A stretch of 64,000 bases of DNA from positions 62,001 through 126,000 of the forward strand of contig NZ_JAVBXX010000005.1 in NCBI RefSeq assembly GCF_030824335.1, written 5' to 3'. This document shows positions 21,627 through 31,600 of the stretch, in pieces. Position 1 is the stretch's first letter; each line of letters opens with the position of its first letter. A program made the position numbers and the translations under genes. This DNA comes from Azonexus sp. (GTDB taxonomy: Bacteria > Pseudomonadota > Gammaproteobacteria > Burkholderiales > Rhodocyclaceae). Under the pieces are notes generated by a model. It was not told the DNA's origin. It did not search any database and saw only the letters and a program-made list of their open reading frames with translations.

Positions 21627-21656
21627 ACTATAGAGGGATAAACGCCGCCCGGTCAA
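21627..21656 (-). promoter_or_regulatory. Sigma70 promoter for zapB-like/zapA
   Basis: On the minus strand TTGACC (21656-21651), an 18-nt spacer and TATAGT (21632-21627) form a strong sigma70-type promoter. Seven bases after the -10 box comes the A of the ATG at 21619, which is therefore the expected +1. Confidence 0.75.
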
Positions 21657-21708
21657 GGACTAAGCGGCTATTTTCAAAGTGTTTTATACACAACGAAACC
21701 AAGCCCGG

Positions 21709-21738
21709 TTCGCACCTCGGCGCAATGCCATGTAGAAT
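21709..21738 (+). promoter_or_regulatory. Candidate promoter of the cobalamin operon
   Basis: TTCGCA (21709-21714), an 18-nt spacer and TAGAAT (21733-21738) would start transcription near 21745, just before the first riboswitch bases. It is a moderate match, supported by position. Confidence 0.5.
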
Positions 21739-21747
21739 GCGCGCCGT

Positions 21748-21925
21748 GTCAGGTGCTGCGCGAGGTTTCACCAAGCGCAGTTAAACGGGAAAGCGGTGCG
21801 TCTCCAACGAGACCAATCCGCTGCTGCCCCCGCAACGGTAAGCAAGTGCGGACGTATCACAAGGCCACTGGGGAAACCTGGGAAGGCGATACGTCAAGAC
21901 TTGCGAGCCCGGATACCGGCCTTAC
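21748..21925 (+). promoter_or_regulatory. Cobalamin (B12) riboswitch
   Basis: This is a roughly 175-nt leader upstream of btuB. Recognisable class-I features run in order: GGTGCTGCG near 21752, AAACGGGAAAGCGGTG near 21784, CTGCTGCCCCCGCAACGGTAA near 21822, CAAGGCCACTGG near 21859 (GCCACTG core), and the B12 box AGCCCGGATACCGGCC at 21906-21921. It should lower btuB-operon expression when adenosylcobalamin is plentiful. About 120 nt separate the B12 box from the btuB start, leaving room for the expression platform. Confidence 0.93.
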
Positions 21926-22043
21926 ACACCTAGCGGAAGTGCCACGGGGTGGTGGCGCCGGTTATTCCAACCTGCTCTCTCCCCCGGCATTTTCTTTTCA
22001 ATGCATTCCGGCATGCGGGGACGCCTGCCAGGAAAGGGAAAAC

Positions 22044-23882
22044 ATGTATCCACGTTTGAAGCCATTGGCCGCACTGCTGCCGCTCGCATTCGCCTTGCCG
22101 AGCGCACCCGCCTATTCCGTCGAGCAACTCGCTGCACTGGACACCGTGCTGGTCACCGCCACCCGTCAGCCACAGCGCGCCAACGAAGTCCTGTTTGACA
22201 CCACCGTGATCGAAGCGGAAGAAATCCGCAATGCGGGCCCGACGGCGACCTTGAACGACCTGCTGGTCCGCCAGCCGGGCATAGAAATCAATGCCAAAGG
22301 CGGCGTTGGTACCGATTCCGGCATTTTCATTCGCGGCAGCAATAATTCGCATGCGCTGGTGCTGGTCGACGGCATGCGTCTCGGCTCCAGTACCACGGGT
22401 TATCCGGCCTGGGGGTTCATTCCACTGGAACAGGTCGAGCGGGTCGAAATCCTGCGTGGCTCCTGTTCGTCGCTGTATGGCTCCGATGCCATCGGTGGCG
22501 TGATCCAGATTTTCACCAAGCGCGGCGAAGGCCCGTTCCGTCCGTTTGTCGAAGCCGGCTACGGCAGCTGGAACACAAAATCACTCGCTGCGGGTTTTGG
22601 CGGCAGCCAGGATGCCTGGCGCTACAACTTCCAGTTTTCGCGTAAGGAAAGCGACTCCTACTCGGCCATTCGCAATCCAAAGAATTCCGCCTACAACCCG
22701 GACAAAGATGGCTACGAAATCACCAGCTCGTCGGGCAATCTGTCCTATGCCATCGCCCCGGGCCATGAACTGGGTGCCAGTTATTTGTATTCCGAGGGCT
22801 GGAATCGCTATGACACCTCACCGAAGAACAGCGACTTCAAGCAAACCGAAACGATTTACGGCACCAACCTGTACTCCCGAAACCAGCTGACCTCAATCTG
22901 GAACAGCACGATCAAACTCGGCAAGAGCATCGACCGCAGCCGGCAATATACCAACAAGGTGCTGGGCTCCCGCATCCAGTCGGAACAAACCCAACTGCAG
23001 TGGCAAAACGACATCACCCTGCCATTCGGCATGGCGCTACTGGCCGCCGAAAGGGTCGAACAGGGCGTTGCCGGATCACCCAATTACACGGTCCGGGAAC
23101 GCAATATCAATTCTTACCTGGCGGGCTGGACCGGCAAACTGGCCGACCATCGCTTCCAGTTGAATGTGCGCCGCGACAACAACTCGCAGTTCGGCAACCA
23201 TACGACCGGCAGCGCTGCCTATGGCTACCAGATCACCCAGGACTGGCGCGCCAACGTCTCCTACGGCACCGCGTTCAAAGCACCCACGTTCAACGACCTG
23301 TATTGGCCGGATTCCGGCAATCCCGACCTGAAACCGGAAAAATCGCAAAACCGCGAAGCTGCACTGCACTACGAAACCAACCAGCACCACGCCTCGGTGA
23401 CGTATTACCGCAACAAGATCAGCGACCTGATCGAGTGGGCCCCAGCCGGCGGCATCTGGATTCCGTCGAATATTGCCAATGCGACACTCAGTGGCTGGTC
23501 GCTGGCCTACAACGGGCAACTGGCGCACGGCTTCAAACTGAGCGGCAGTCTCGATTTCCAGAACCCGGAAGACACGGATCGCAACCGGATCCTGCGTTAC
23601 CGGGCCAAGCGCATCGCCAAGCTGGCGCTAAGCCGGGAGTTCGGCGATTTCAACGTCGGCACGGAAATCCAGGGCAGCAGCGAACGTTATAACGACGTGG
23701 CCAACAGCCAGGTTTTGCCCGGCTACGGCATCGTCAACCTGTTCGGCACCTATCGCCTGGACAAGGACTGGAGTCTGTTCGCCCGCGCCAACAACGTGTT
23801 CGACAGGAAATACGAACTGGTCCGCGATTACGCGACAGCAGAAGCCAACTTGTTTGTCGGCATTCGCTATAGTCCGAAGTAA
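22044..23882 (+). CDS. btuB: BtuB, TonB-dependent outer-membrane vitamin B12 receptor
   Basis: This 612-residue protein has a signal peptide (about residues 1-24), a TonB box (DTVLVTATR near residues 31-39), a plug domain with GTDSGIFIRGSNNSHALVLVDG-type stretches and a 22-strand barrel. The start at 22044 has a good ribosome site (GGAAAGGGA); upstream frame is riboswitch sequence. It ends in IRYSPK rather than the aromatic residue most outer-membrane barrels carry last. It is controlled by the riboswitch and leads btuC, btuD and cobO. Confidence 0.93.
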   Translation: MYPRLKPLAALLPLAFALPSAPAYSVEQLAALDTVLVTATRQPQRANEVLFDTTVIEAEEIRNAGPTATLNDLLVRQPGIEINAKGGVGTDSGIFIRGSNNSHALVLVDGMRLGSSTTGYPAWGFIPLEQVERVEILRGSCSSLYGSDAIGGVIQIFTKRGEGPFRPFVEAGYGSWNTKSLAAGFGGSQDAWRYNFQFSRKESDSYSAIRNPKNSAYNPDKDGYEITSSSGNLSYAIAPGHELGASYLYSEGWNRYDTSPKNSDFKQTETIYGTNLYSRNQLTSIWNSTIKLGKSIDRSRQYTNKVLGSRIQSEQTQLQWQNDITLPFGMALLAAERVEQGVAGSPNYTVRERNINSYLAGWTGKLADHRFQLNVRRDNNSQFGNHTTGSAAYGYQITQDWRANVSYGTAFKAPTFNDLYWPDSGNPDLKPEKSQNREAALHYETNQHHASVTYYRNKISDLIEWAPAGGIWIPSNIANATLSGWSLAYNGQLAHGFKLSGSLDFQNPEDTDRNRILRYRAKRIAKLALSREFGDFNVGTEIQGSSERYNDVANSQVLPGYGIVNLFGTYRLDKDWSLFARANNVFDRKYELVRDYATAEANLFVGIRYSPK

Positions 23883-23888
23883 CCGACC

Positions 23889-24866
23889 ATGCCTTCCCGT
23901 CATCGCGCCTTCCTGATCCTATCCAGCCTCGGCCTCCTGGCCGTGCTGAGTTTCGGGCTGGCGTTGACGGCCGGCAGTCTGAAAGTCGCAGCGGCCGATA
24001 TTCTGGCCGCCTTGTTTGGCTACGGCGACGGGGCGGCCGACATGGTGTTGCAACTCCGCCTGCCGCGCGCCCTCGCCGGCTTTGCCTGCGGTGGCCTACT
24101 CGCCCTGGCCGGCGCGCTGATGCAGGTACTGCTGCGCAACCCGTTGGCCGACCCGTACATTCTGGGCATTTCCGGCGGCGCCGGCGTCGGCGCGATGTTT
24201 GCGATGCTGTTTGGCCTGCCGCTGCTGGCCGTCGACGGGCTGGCTTTTGCCGGCGCGCTGGCCGCCATGTTCATCGTGTTCGGGCTGGCCCACGGCGATG
24301 GCAGTTGGACGCAGACCCGCCTGTTGCTGACCGGGGTCATCGTCGCCGCCGGCTGCGGTGCACTGATTGCACTGATGCTGTCGATTGCCGACGAACGCAA
24401 GCTGCACGGCATGTTGTTCTGGCTGATGGGCGATCTCGGGCAGACCTTCGACTGGTGGCCGGCGCTGCTCGCACTGGTCGTCGCCCTGCTCTGCGCGATG
24501 CCTTTTGCCCGCGAACTCAATCTGCTCTCACGCGGCCTGATGCAGGCACAGGCCCTGGGTGTTGCGGTCGACCGGCTGCGCTACGCCATTTATCTGCTGG
24601 CCTCGCTGGCCACTGCCGCGTCGGTGACGACCGCCGGCTCGATCGGTTTTGTTGGACTGGTCGTGCCGCATCTGGTGCGCCTGGCGACCGGCAACGACCA
24701 GCGTCTGCTACTGCCCGCCGCTGTGCTAGCCGGCGGTTCGCTACTCGTGCTGGCCGATACGGCGGCACGCACCCTCATCGCACCACAACAATTGCCGGTC
24801 GGCGTACTGACCGCGTTGATCGGTGTGCCGGTCTTCCTGTTCCTGCTGTCGAGACAAGCCAAGTGA
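23889..24866 (+). CDS. btuC: BtuC-type ABC permease (FecCD family)
   Basis: This 325-residue permease of about ten membrane helices has the FecCD hallmarks RLPRALAGFACGGLLALAGALMQ (near residues 57-80), NPLADPYILGISGGAG (near 85-100) and GSIGFVGLVVPHLVR (near 253-267). With BtuD it imports vitamin B12 across the inner membrane. The periplasmic binding protein btuF is not nearby. It follows btuB by 6 nt and overlaps btuD by 4 nt (GTGA). Confidence 0.9.
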   Translation: MPSRHRAFLILSSLGLLAVLSFGLALTAGSLKVAAADILAALFGYGDGAADMVLQLRLPRALAGFACGGLLALAGALMQVLLRNPLADPYILGISGGAGVGAMFAMLFGLPLLAVDGLAFAGALAAMFIVFGLAHGDGSWTQTRLLLTGVIVAAGCGALIALMLSIADERKLHGMLFWLMGDLGQTFDWWPALLALVVALLCAMPFARELNLLSRGLMQAQALGVAVDRLRYAIYLLASLATAASVTTAGSIGFVGLVVPHLVRLATGNDQRLLLPAAVLAGGSLLVLADTAARTLIAPQQLPVGVLTALIGVPVFLFLLSRQAK

Positions 24867-25636
24867 GTGCGCCCTTGCTCGAAGCCCGCCAACTCAGCGT
24901 TGAAATCGGCGGCAAAACCGTCGTCGACCGCATGAATCTGAGTCTCGCCCCCGGCGAGCGGCTGGCCATCCTCGGGCGCAATGGCGCCGGAAAATCGACC
25001 CTGTTGTCCACGCTGGCCGGCCTGCGCCAGCCACAAGCCGGCGCCGTGCTGCTCGATGGCGAAGACTGCGCTCTGCTCCCCCCGCGCCAAGCCGCATTGC
25101 GGCGCGCTTGGCTGGGCCAGTTCCAGGCTGACCCCTTCGGGTCGACGGTCATGGAAACGGCACTCACCGGACGCCACCCGCACCTCGGCCGCTGGGACTG
25201 GGAGTCGAAACGCGATGCCGAACTGGCACGCAGTGCCCTGCAAGCCGTTGGCCTGCAGGACATGGAAACCCGCCAGATCCACACCTTGTCCGGCGGCGAG
25301 CGCCAGCGTCTGGCCATTGCCACGCTGCTCACCCAGGCCGCGGCGCTCTACCTGCTCGACGAACCGCTGGCCCATCTCGATCTCAACCACCAGATGGCCG
25401 TCCTCCAGCTTTTCGCCGGTGCCGCCCGCGATTGCGGCGCCGGCATCATCATGGTCCTGCACGACCCGGCACTGGCACATCGTTTCTGCGACCGGGCCTT
25501 GCTGGTACATGGCGACGGTCGCTGCATCATGGGTACGGTCGACGACATCCTGACGGCAAAAACGCTGTCCGAACTTTACGGCTATGGCCTGCGTCAGATC
25601 GACGATGGCGGCCATCGCTGCTTCATCCCGGAGTAA
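24863..25636 (+). CDS. btuD: BtuD-type ABC ATPase
   Basis: This 257-residue ATPase has Walker A GRNGAGKST near residues 39-47, signature LSGGERQRLAIA near 142-153 and Walker B YLLDEPLAHLD near 163-173. The start is the GTG at 24863 overlapping the btuC stop; the same frame runs far upstream, but that part is btuC read in another frame. It energises corrinoid import with the preceding permease. The family also serves siderophores, and the operon context decides for B12. Confidence 0.9.
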   Translation: MSAPLLEARQLSVEIGGKTVVDRMNLSLAPGERLAILGRNGAGKSTLLSTLAGLRQPQAGAVLLDGEDCALLPPRQAALRRAWLGQFQADPFGSTVMETALTGRHPHLGRWDWESKRDAELARSALQAVGLQDMETRQIHTLSGGERQRLAIATLLTQAAALYLLDEPLAHLDLNHQMAVLQLFAGAARDCGAGIIMVLHDPALAHRFCDRALLVHGDGRCIMGTVDDILTAKTLSELYGYGLRQIDDGGHRCFIPE

Positions 25637-25642
25637 GACACC

Positions 25643-26233
25643 ATGGCAATCAGCCACGAACAACGCATGCAGAAAAAAAAGACCGTCGTCGACGGCAAGA
25701 TCGACGCCGCTCAGCAGGAACGCGGCGTGCTGGTGGTCAACACCGGCAACGGCAAGGGCAAGTCCTCTGCCGCCTTCGGCGTCGTGGCCCGCGCGCTCGG
25801 CCACGGCATCAAGGTCGGCGTCGTGCAGTTCGTCAAGGGCCGTTCGGACACCGGCGAAGAAGCCTTCTTCCGTCAGCAGCCCAACGTCGCCTGGCATGTC
25901 GGCGGCGAAGGCTTTACCTGGGAAACCCAGGACAAGGAACGCGACGCCCAAGCCGCTCAGGCCGCCTGGGCAGTCGCCTGCCAGCACCTGGAAAACCCGG
26001 AAATTGGCCTGCTCGTCCTCGACGAAATGACCTACGCTTTCAAGTACGGCTGGCTCGACCTCGACGCGGTACTCGCCCGCCTGCTATCACGCCCAGTCAT
26101 GCAGCACGTCATAATAACCGGCCGCGCCGCACCGCAGGCACTGCGCGATGCCGCTGACACAGTCAGCGACATCGGCATGGAAAAACATGCCTTCCAGGTC
26201 GGTGTCAAAGCCATGCCCGGGCTGGAGTGGTGA
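25643..26233 (+). CDS. cobO: Cob(I)yrinic acid a,c-diamide adenosyltransferase (CobO/BtuR)
   Basis: This 196-residue protein has the P-loop GNGKGKSSAAFGV near residues 36-48, VVQFVKGRSDTGEE near 74-87 and LDEMTYAFKYGWLD near 127-140, all CobO/CobA-ATR hallmarks. It adds the adenosyl group to corrinoids, producing the coenzyme form needed by methylmalonyl-CoA mutase. It starts 6 nt after btuD. Its TGA overlaps the ATG of a truncated ccdA copy, and the cobalamin operon is interrupted just after it. Confidence 0.93.
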   Translation: MAISHEQRMQKKKTVVDGKIDAAQQERGVLVVNTGNGKGKSSAAFGVVARALGHGIKVGVVQFVKGRSDTGEEAFFRQQPNVAWHVGGEGFTWETQDKERDAQAAQAAWAVACQHLENPEIGLLVLDEMTYAFKYGWLDLDAVLARLLSRPVMQHVIITGRAAPQALRDAADTVSDIGMEKHAFQVGVKAMPGLEW

Positions 26234-26253
26234 TGGCGTTGACGGCCCGACGA
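26223..26253 (+). repeat. Left copy of a degenerate 31-bp direct repeat
   Basis: Spanning the cobO stop, this segment matches 34913-34943 at 26 of 31 positions, beginning with the shared 12-mer TGGAGTGGTGAT. The two copies are 8690 bp apart and bracket the pbpC/alpha-2-macroglobulin pair. Confidence 0.65.
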
Positions 26254-26315
26254 CTGTCGCTATCGATCAGCCGAAAATTGCTGGAGCGCCTGGAACCCTG
26301 TAAGTGCGAAACTTC
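26233..26315 (+). pseudogene. Truncated ccdA-like antitoxin remnant
   Basis: The frame starting with the ATG at 26233 encodes MALTARRLSLSISRKLLERLEP and then loses similarity. It matches the N-terminus of the intact CcdA at 34989 (LSLSISRELLERLEP). At DNA level 26251-26313 matches 35022-35084 at about 52 of 63 positions. The rest of the antitoxin and the toxin gene are absent, and the minus-strand pbpC ends at 26339. It is a decayed second copy, not a functional gene. Confidence 0.75.
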
Positions 26316-26338
26316 CGTCCACCCATCCACGGGCGACG

Positions 26339-28648
26339 CTACTCCAGTGTCTCGACAACGACCTGCCGGCTTTCCGTCAAACCATTGGGATCGACCACCC
26401 GCAGCAGGTAGCAGCCGGCTTGCGGCGGTTTCCATTCCAGCGTCTCGCCGGGTTTCACCCGGCCGAGTAGTGTGTCGTCAACGAACCAGTTGAGCGGCCC
26501 GACGGTTTCGCTTTCGGCCCGCAGGTACAGGGCTTGCGGTGCATTCAGACGGCTCAGATGAATGACGCCACGCTGCGGGGCGACGATCTGCGGTGGTGCC
26601 GCCGGCGCCACCGCATCGTCGCAGACCAGTTCCGCTGGCTGGCGCCGGGGTAGCCCGGCCTTGCGGAACAGGCTCGCCATCTCCGACGACCAGTGTTCGA
26701 CCACCTCTTCCCGGACATGCTGGCCCGGCGTGCAAGTCGGCTGGCCGGTACGCTGGTCGATGAGGACAGTCCGGTGCAAGGTGCTTTCGCGGATCGGCGA
26801 CTTACCGGCGATGAACCAGGCCGGGCGGAGCAAGCGACAGGCGGCATTGGGCAGATCGCCGCTGGCCGCGCAGACATCAACCCGGCGCAGATCGGCCGGC
26901 TGGGTCTGGGCCATTTCGCCGGGATCGAGCCGTTCGGCCCGCAAGGCATCAACGATACGCAGGAACAGGGGCGCCGCCACGTCGATACCGGTCAGGCCGG
27001 GATTGCTGGCTCCGTCGAAATGGCCGACCCAGACGACCAGCGCATGGCGGCCGAAAACCCCGGCCGTCCACGCATCGCGAAAGCCCCAGGAGGTGCCCGT
27101 CTTCCAGGCCACGGCCGGGCGGGCCGGGGTGTAAGTGTCGGGGCGCGGCGTCTGGCGCAGCATTTCAATGACGATGCGCGCGGCGGCCGGGCTGAGCAGC
27201 GTCAGTTCCCGCGCCGGTCCGCTGGCGGCGGTCTCCAAGTAGCGCAGCTCGCGCCATTGCCCGGCGTTGGCCAGCATGGCGTAGAAACGCACCAGTTCTT
27301 CCGCCGTCAGTTCGCCGCCGCCGAGCACCAGAGCCAGGCCGTAATGGGCTTCCGGCAACAGCTTGTCGACGCCCCCCTGCTTGAGAAAGTCGTAAAGGCG
27401 GGGGCGGTTCAGGCGCGCGGCCAGATCGACCGCCGGTACATTGCGGCTGCGGATCAGCGCCTCCTGGGCGGCAACCGGCCCGGAGAAACGCCCGTCGAAA
27501 TTTTCCGGCGAGAAGCCACCAAAGCTGCTCGGCGCATCGCGCAGGATGGAAGCCGAGTGGATCAGGCCCTGGTCGAGCGCTAGCCCATAGATGAAGGGCT
27601 TCAGCGTCGAACCAGGCGAACGTTTGGCGAACACGCCATTCACCTGGCCGGCGATCGCCTCGTTGCGATAGTCGGCCGAACCGATCAGGGCCTTAACCTG
27701 CATGGTCGAGGTATCGACCAGCACCGCCGAGGCGTTGTCGATGCCGACATCGGCACGGCTCTTGAGATATTCACGCAGCACCCGTTCGATGACTGACTGC
27801 ATTTTCAGATTAACCGCCGCGACGATTTCGCGCTCGGCGGTCTGGCGCAACAGGTAGTCAGTCAGGTGCGGGGCCCGGAAAGGCAAGGCCGAGCGTGGCC
27901 GGAAGACGATCCGCAAGGCATCGGCGCTGACTAGGTCGGCCATGGCCGGGTAACGCTCGGCCCACAGCCCAGCTAGGCGCTGGCGGGCGGCGACCAGGTC
28001 TGGTGTCGCCAGGCTGGCGGCGGATTCGCGCAGGCGTTTGTTCGGATTCTGAGGAATGACCGCCAGATTGAGCGCTTCCGGCACGCTCAGCTGGCGCGCC
28101 GGCTTGTCGAAATAGATCAGGCTGGCCGTACCGACCCCTTCAATATTGCCGCCGAAGGGCGCCGTATTGAGATAGGCCTCGAGAATTTCGTCCTTGCTGT
28201 AGCGCAGCTCCAACCAGAGAGCGGCGGCAATCTGCCTAACCTTGCCGAACAGACTGCGGCTGTCGATACCGTACAGTCGCCGCGCCAGCTGCATGGTGAT
28301 CGTCGAGCCGCCCACCCGCCGCCCGCCGACCGCAGTCCCGACGCCCGCCCTGAGCAGGGCCCACGGGTTGGCACCGGGGTGCGCGTAGAACCAGCGGTCC
28401 TCGTAAAGCAACATGGCTTGCTGCATCGGCGCCGCGATTTCAGCCAGCGGTACCCACAGCCGGAACTGGCCGTCGGCCGCCAGCGTCAGCCGGAGGATTT
28501 CACCCCCGGCCGCCGCAACACTGCGCGACGAGGGAACAAGGTCGGCGAGCGGCGCCTTGGGTAGCAGGCGCGGCAGCAGCAGAGCGACCAGCAGGGCAAA
28601 CCCCCAGGCCGTACTCTGCCACCAGCGCCAACGCCGGATGCCGGGCAT
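26339..28648 (-). CDS. pbpC: Penicillin-binding protein 1C
   Basis: This 769-residue bifunctional peptidoglycan synthase has one N-terminal membrane helix, a GT51 transglycosylase domain (EDRWFYAHPG near residues 82-91; GGSTITMQLARRLYG near 112-126) and a transpeptidase domain with the active serine in SPGSTLKPF near 344-352, an SRN motif near 400 and KTGTSWGFRDAW near 518. A C-terminal BiPBP_C beta domain follows (about 690-769). It is paired with an alpha-2-macroglobulin gene 11 nt upstream, as in E. coli yfhM-pbpC. Confidence 0.93.
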   Translation of the reverse strand: MPGIRRWRWWQSTAWGFALLVALLLPRLLPKAPLADLVPSSRSVAAAGGEILRLTLAADGQFRLWVPLAEIAAPMQQAMLLYEDRWFYAHPGANPWALLRAGVGTAVGGRRVGGSTITMQLARRLYGIDSRSLFGKVRQIAAALWLELRYSKDEILEAYLNTAPFGGNIEGVGTASLIYFDKPARQLSVPEALNLAVIPQNPNKRLRESAASLATPDLVAARQRLAGLWAERYPAMADLVSADALRIVFRPRSALPFRAPHLTDYLLRQTAEREIVAAVNLKMQSVIERVLREYLKSRADVGIDNASAVLVDTSTMQVKALIGSADYRNEAIAGQVNGVFAKRSPGSTLKPFIYGLALDQGLIHSASILRDAPSSFGGFSPENFDGRFSGPVAAQEALIRSRNVPAVDLAARLNRPRLYDFLKQGGVDKLLPEAHYGLALVLGGGELTAEELVRFYAMLANAGQWRELRYLETAASGPARELTLLSPAAARIVIEMLRQTPRPDTYTPARPAVAWKTGTSWGFRDAWTAGVFGRHALVVWVGHFDGASNPGLTGIDVAAPLFLRIVDALRAERLDPGEMAQTQPADLRRVDVCAASGDLPNAACRLLRPAWFIAGKSPIRESTLHRTVLIDQRTGQPTCTPGQHVREEVVEHWSSEMASLFRKAGLPRRQPAELVCDDAVAPAAPPQIVAPQRGVIHLSRLNAPQALYLRAESETVGPLNWFVDDTLLGRVKPGETLEWKPPQAGCYLLRVVDPNGLTESRQVVVETLE

Positions 28649-28659
28649 GACCGCTAGAC

Positions 28660-31600
28660 CTACTTCGCCACCGCATTCACCTTGAACGCCGCGCCAGCCG
28701 AGCGGCCATAGACGCGCCGCTCGTACATCGCCTCGCCGTAGGCGGCAGGCACCACGAAGTTACCGGCATTGGTTGCCCGCACCCGGTAAGTCACCTCGGT
28801 CATGGAGCTACCGACCGTACCGTAGAACAGCACGCGATCTTCGCGGATATCGGCGTAGTCGATTGCCCAGCTGCTCTTACCGCCCAGACGCCGCTGCCAC
28901 AGCGGCACGTCTGGCGCATCGTCGTCAGCGGGCGCGGTCAGCACTGGCTCAAGGCCGCCGGGCAGGACGTCCACCAGGGCCACCTGCTCGATCTGGCTGC
29001 GCTCGGTAGCACGCACCCGGACGCGCGCCGTCAGTTCGTCGCCGACTTGCGCCTCGCTCACCACATTGCCCTTGGCATCAAGGAACTCGCGAATGATTTC
29101 CAGGCCCTTGACAACCGATTCCCTAGGCACGCTCTTCTCGTAGCCCGATTCCAACCAGCCGTAGAACAGCGGGAATTCACCCCCGTTGTTCAGTTTCAGG
29201 GAGCTGCTGTCGAGCGGCACGGCGAGCTTGGCCAGCGCCAGTTTTTGCGGCACCTCGAGCGCCTTGGCCACGTTGGTGGCGTTGACCGCGCTGACCCCAA
29301 GCTTGCCGGCGGCCGATTGCGCAGCCCGCGCGGCGTAGGCATCGATTGCCATGACTAGGCGTGCCGCTGACAGGCTCTGGTAGTAGTTCTCCTGAATGGC
29401 CTTTGCCATCTGCTCCCAGGTCGCCATCGGCAAGGCCTTGAGCCGGCCGGGGAAGTGCAGGGCAACGAGCTGGATCAGTCCGGCATGCTGCACCAGCGGA
29501 TCGTAGTAGTAATTCCAGCGCCAGTCCTTCCAGGGATCCTCCTCAGCCAGCAACGACTCCAGCGCCGGCTGTAACAGTTCCTGGGCGATCCGCTCCTGCT
29601 TGGTCAGCATGAAGCCCGCCGCCAGATAGGCTGCGCCCAGATCGCGACGCAGGAATTCGCGGCGCCTGGCATCGTTTTCCTTGTTCAGGCGCTGACGCAG
29701 GCCATCGTGGAGGTTGCTCAGGATAGCCGTGGTCACGATTCCCTGCCGGGTCAGCAGGTAGGCCGCCTGAGCCTGGACCCGCCACTGATAGTCATAGGGG
29801 GAAACATCGGCGAGCTGGCTTTGCAAGTAAACATTGGCCCGCTGCAGCAGGTCGTTGGGCACGGCAAACTTACGCTCCCTGGCTTCAACCAGCAGATTCA
29901 CCACATAGGTCGTGGCGAACAGGTCGGAGAAATTGCCCGGCCACATGGCGATGCCGCCGTCGGATGTCTGACGCGAGCGAACCTGGGCCAGATAGCGTTC
30001 GAAGCTTTTCTTCGGATCCGGCGCCCGGGCGTCCTTCTGCCGGGCGCGTTGCAGTTGCTCCTGCACTTCCGGACGGCCGGCCAGGATCACCGCCGGGAAA
30101 ATCTGGCTGGTGATCTGTTCTGAACAACCGTGCGGATAGACTTCGAGGTATTGCAGCAAGCCGAAAGAGTAAGCCCAGGGCGAGGTCGACAAGGCCAATT
30201 CGCTGCGTTTGAAATTGGGATAGAGATCGACCTGACTGTCCAGTTTCGCCTCGCCGCGAAATAGACCCGTCTGCACTTGAGTGACATAGGGCGAGGCCGG
30301 GCGAATGCTCAGCTCGGTCGTCAGTTGTGCCTTGGCATCGCCAACCCGGGCGCTGAAAGTGACTTTGGCAGACCCCAGTTGGGCGGCCGCCGCTGACTTG
30401 GCCTTGACCCGGAACTTGGTGGCGGCTTCCGAACGCTCACTGATCTTGAGCGTCTGCGTCGCCGGCCCAACGACTTCGAGACCGGGTGAAACGCTCAGCG
30501 TCAAGGCCACGGGAGCATCCTTACCGCTACCCTTGGTCTGGTTAGCGACGCCGACGCCGATTTCCACTTCATCACCGGGCGTCATCGCTACCGGCACATT
30601 GGGTAGCAGCACGACATCGCCGCGCACCAGGGTATTGGTGGTGGACGTCGACACCGCGTCCTCATTGACCGTCACCGCCATGACCCGCAAGCTGCCGTTG
30701 AAGCTCTCCGGTACCGTATAGGAAAACTCGCGGCTGCCATTGACCTCGACGATGCCCGACCAGAAGACCACGGGCTTGTCGGTGCGCCGCTTGAAGGGAT
30801 TGAGGTGCTTGCCTGCCTCGCCTTCGCCATCACCGCCGGGCGCTGCCTGCATGAGCTTCTTGAATTCCGGCAGGATCAGATCGAGCGTCTGCTGGGTACC
30901 AACCTCGAGGGCGCGCTTCTGGAAGAAATGTTTGAGCGGGTCCGGCGCCTGATAGCGGGCGACCTGCAGGATGCCTTCATCGACGGCAAAGACGATGGCC
31001 CGGCTGGGGACCTTAGCCTCCAGACGGAATTTGGCCGTCTGCCCCGGCTTGATGAGTTCCGGCGCCGTCAGGCTCACCACGTTGGTCCGTTTGGCCAGGC
31101 TGGTCGCGAAGGGCACGACGCCGTAGCTGAGCGGGCTCATGTAGATCTCGTTGGAGGCGAGATCGCGGGCGAACTGCACCGAGACATAGCCGTTGCCCTC
31201 GAAATCTTTGGGGAGCGTGATTTTTTGCACCGAAGCCGTGTCCTTGGCGGTAAACCAGTGATGCACGAAAACCTTGTCGCGCTCGATGGTGATCAGGCCG
31301 CTGCCGGCGTAGGGTGCGCGGATGCTCACCTCGACTTCCTCGCCCGGCGCGTAGTCCTTCTTGTTGAGCGACAACTGCAATTCGGCATTGCGGTCGAGCG
31401 AACGGGAGACATTGCCGTTGCCGGCCACGCTGTAATCGACCCGCGCCAGTTCGAGGCTCTGGGCATCGCGCACGACGTAGGCGAAATTGCCCGGCGTCTG
31501 GGTTGCCAGCATGACGCTGACGCCATTGGCACCAACGCTGAAGGCATCTTCCTTGAGTACGGTTTCCTTGCTGCGCGATTCGTACTTGTAAAGCCCGTTG

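Noticed and set aside
24305..24862. N-terminal extension of the btuD frame by 186 codons
   Set aside because: This part is btuC read in another frame; the ATPase fold begins at the GTG at 24863.
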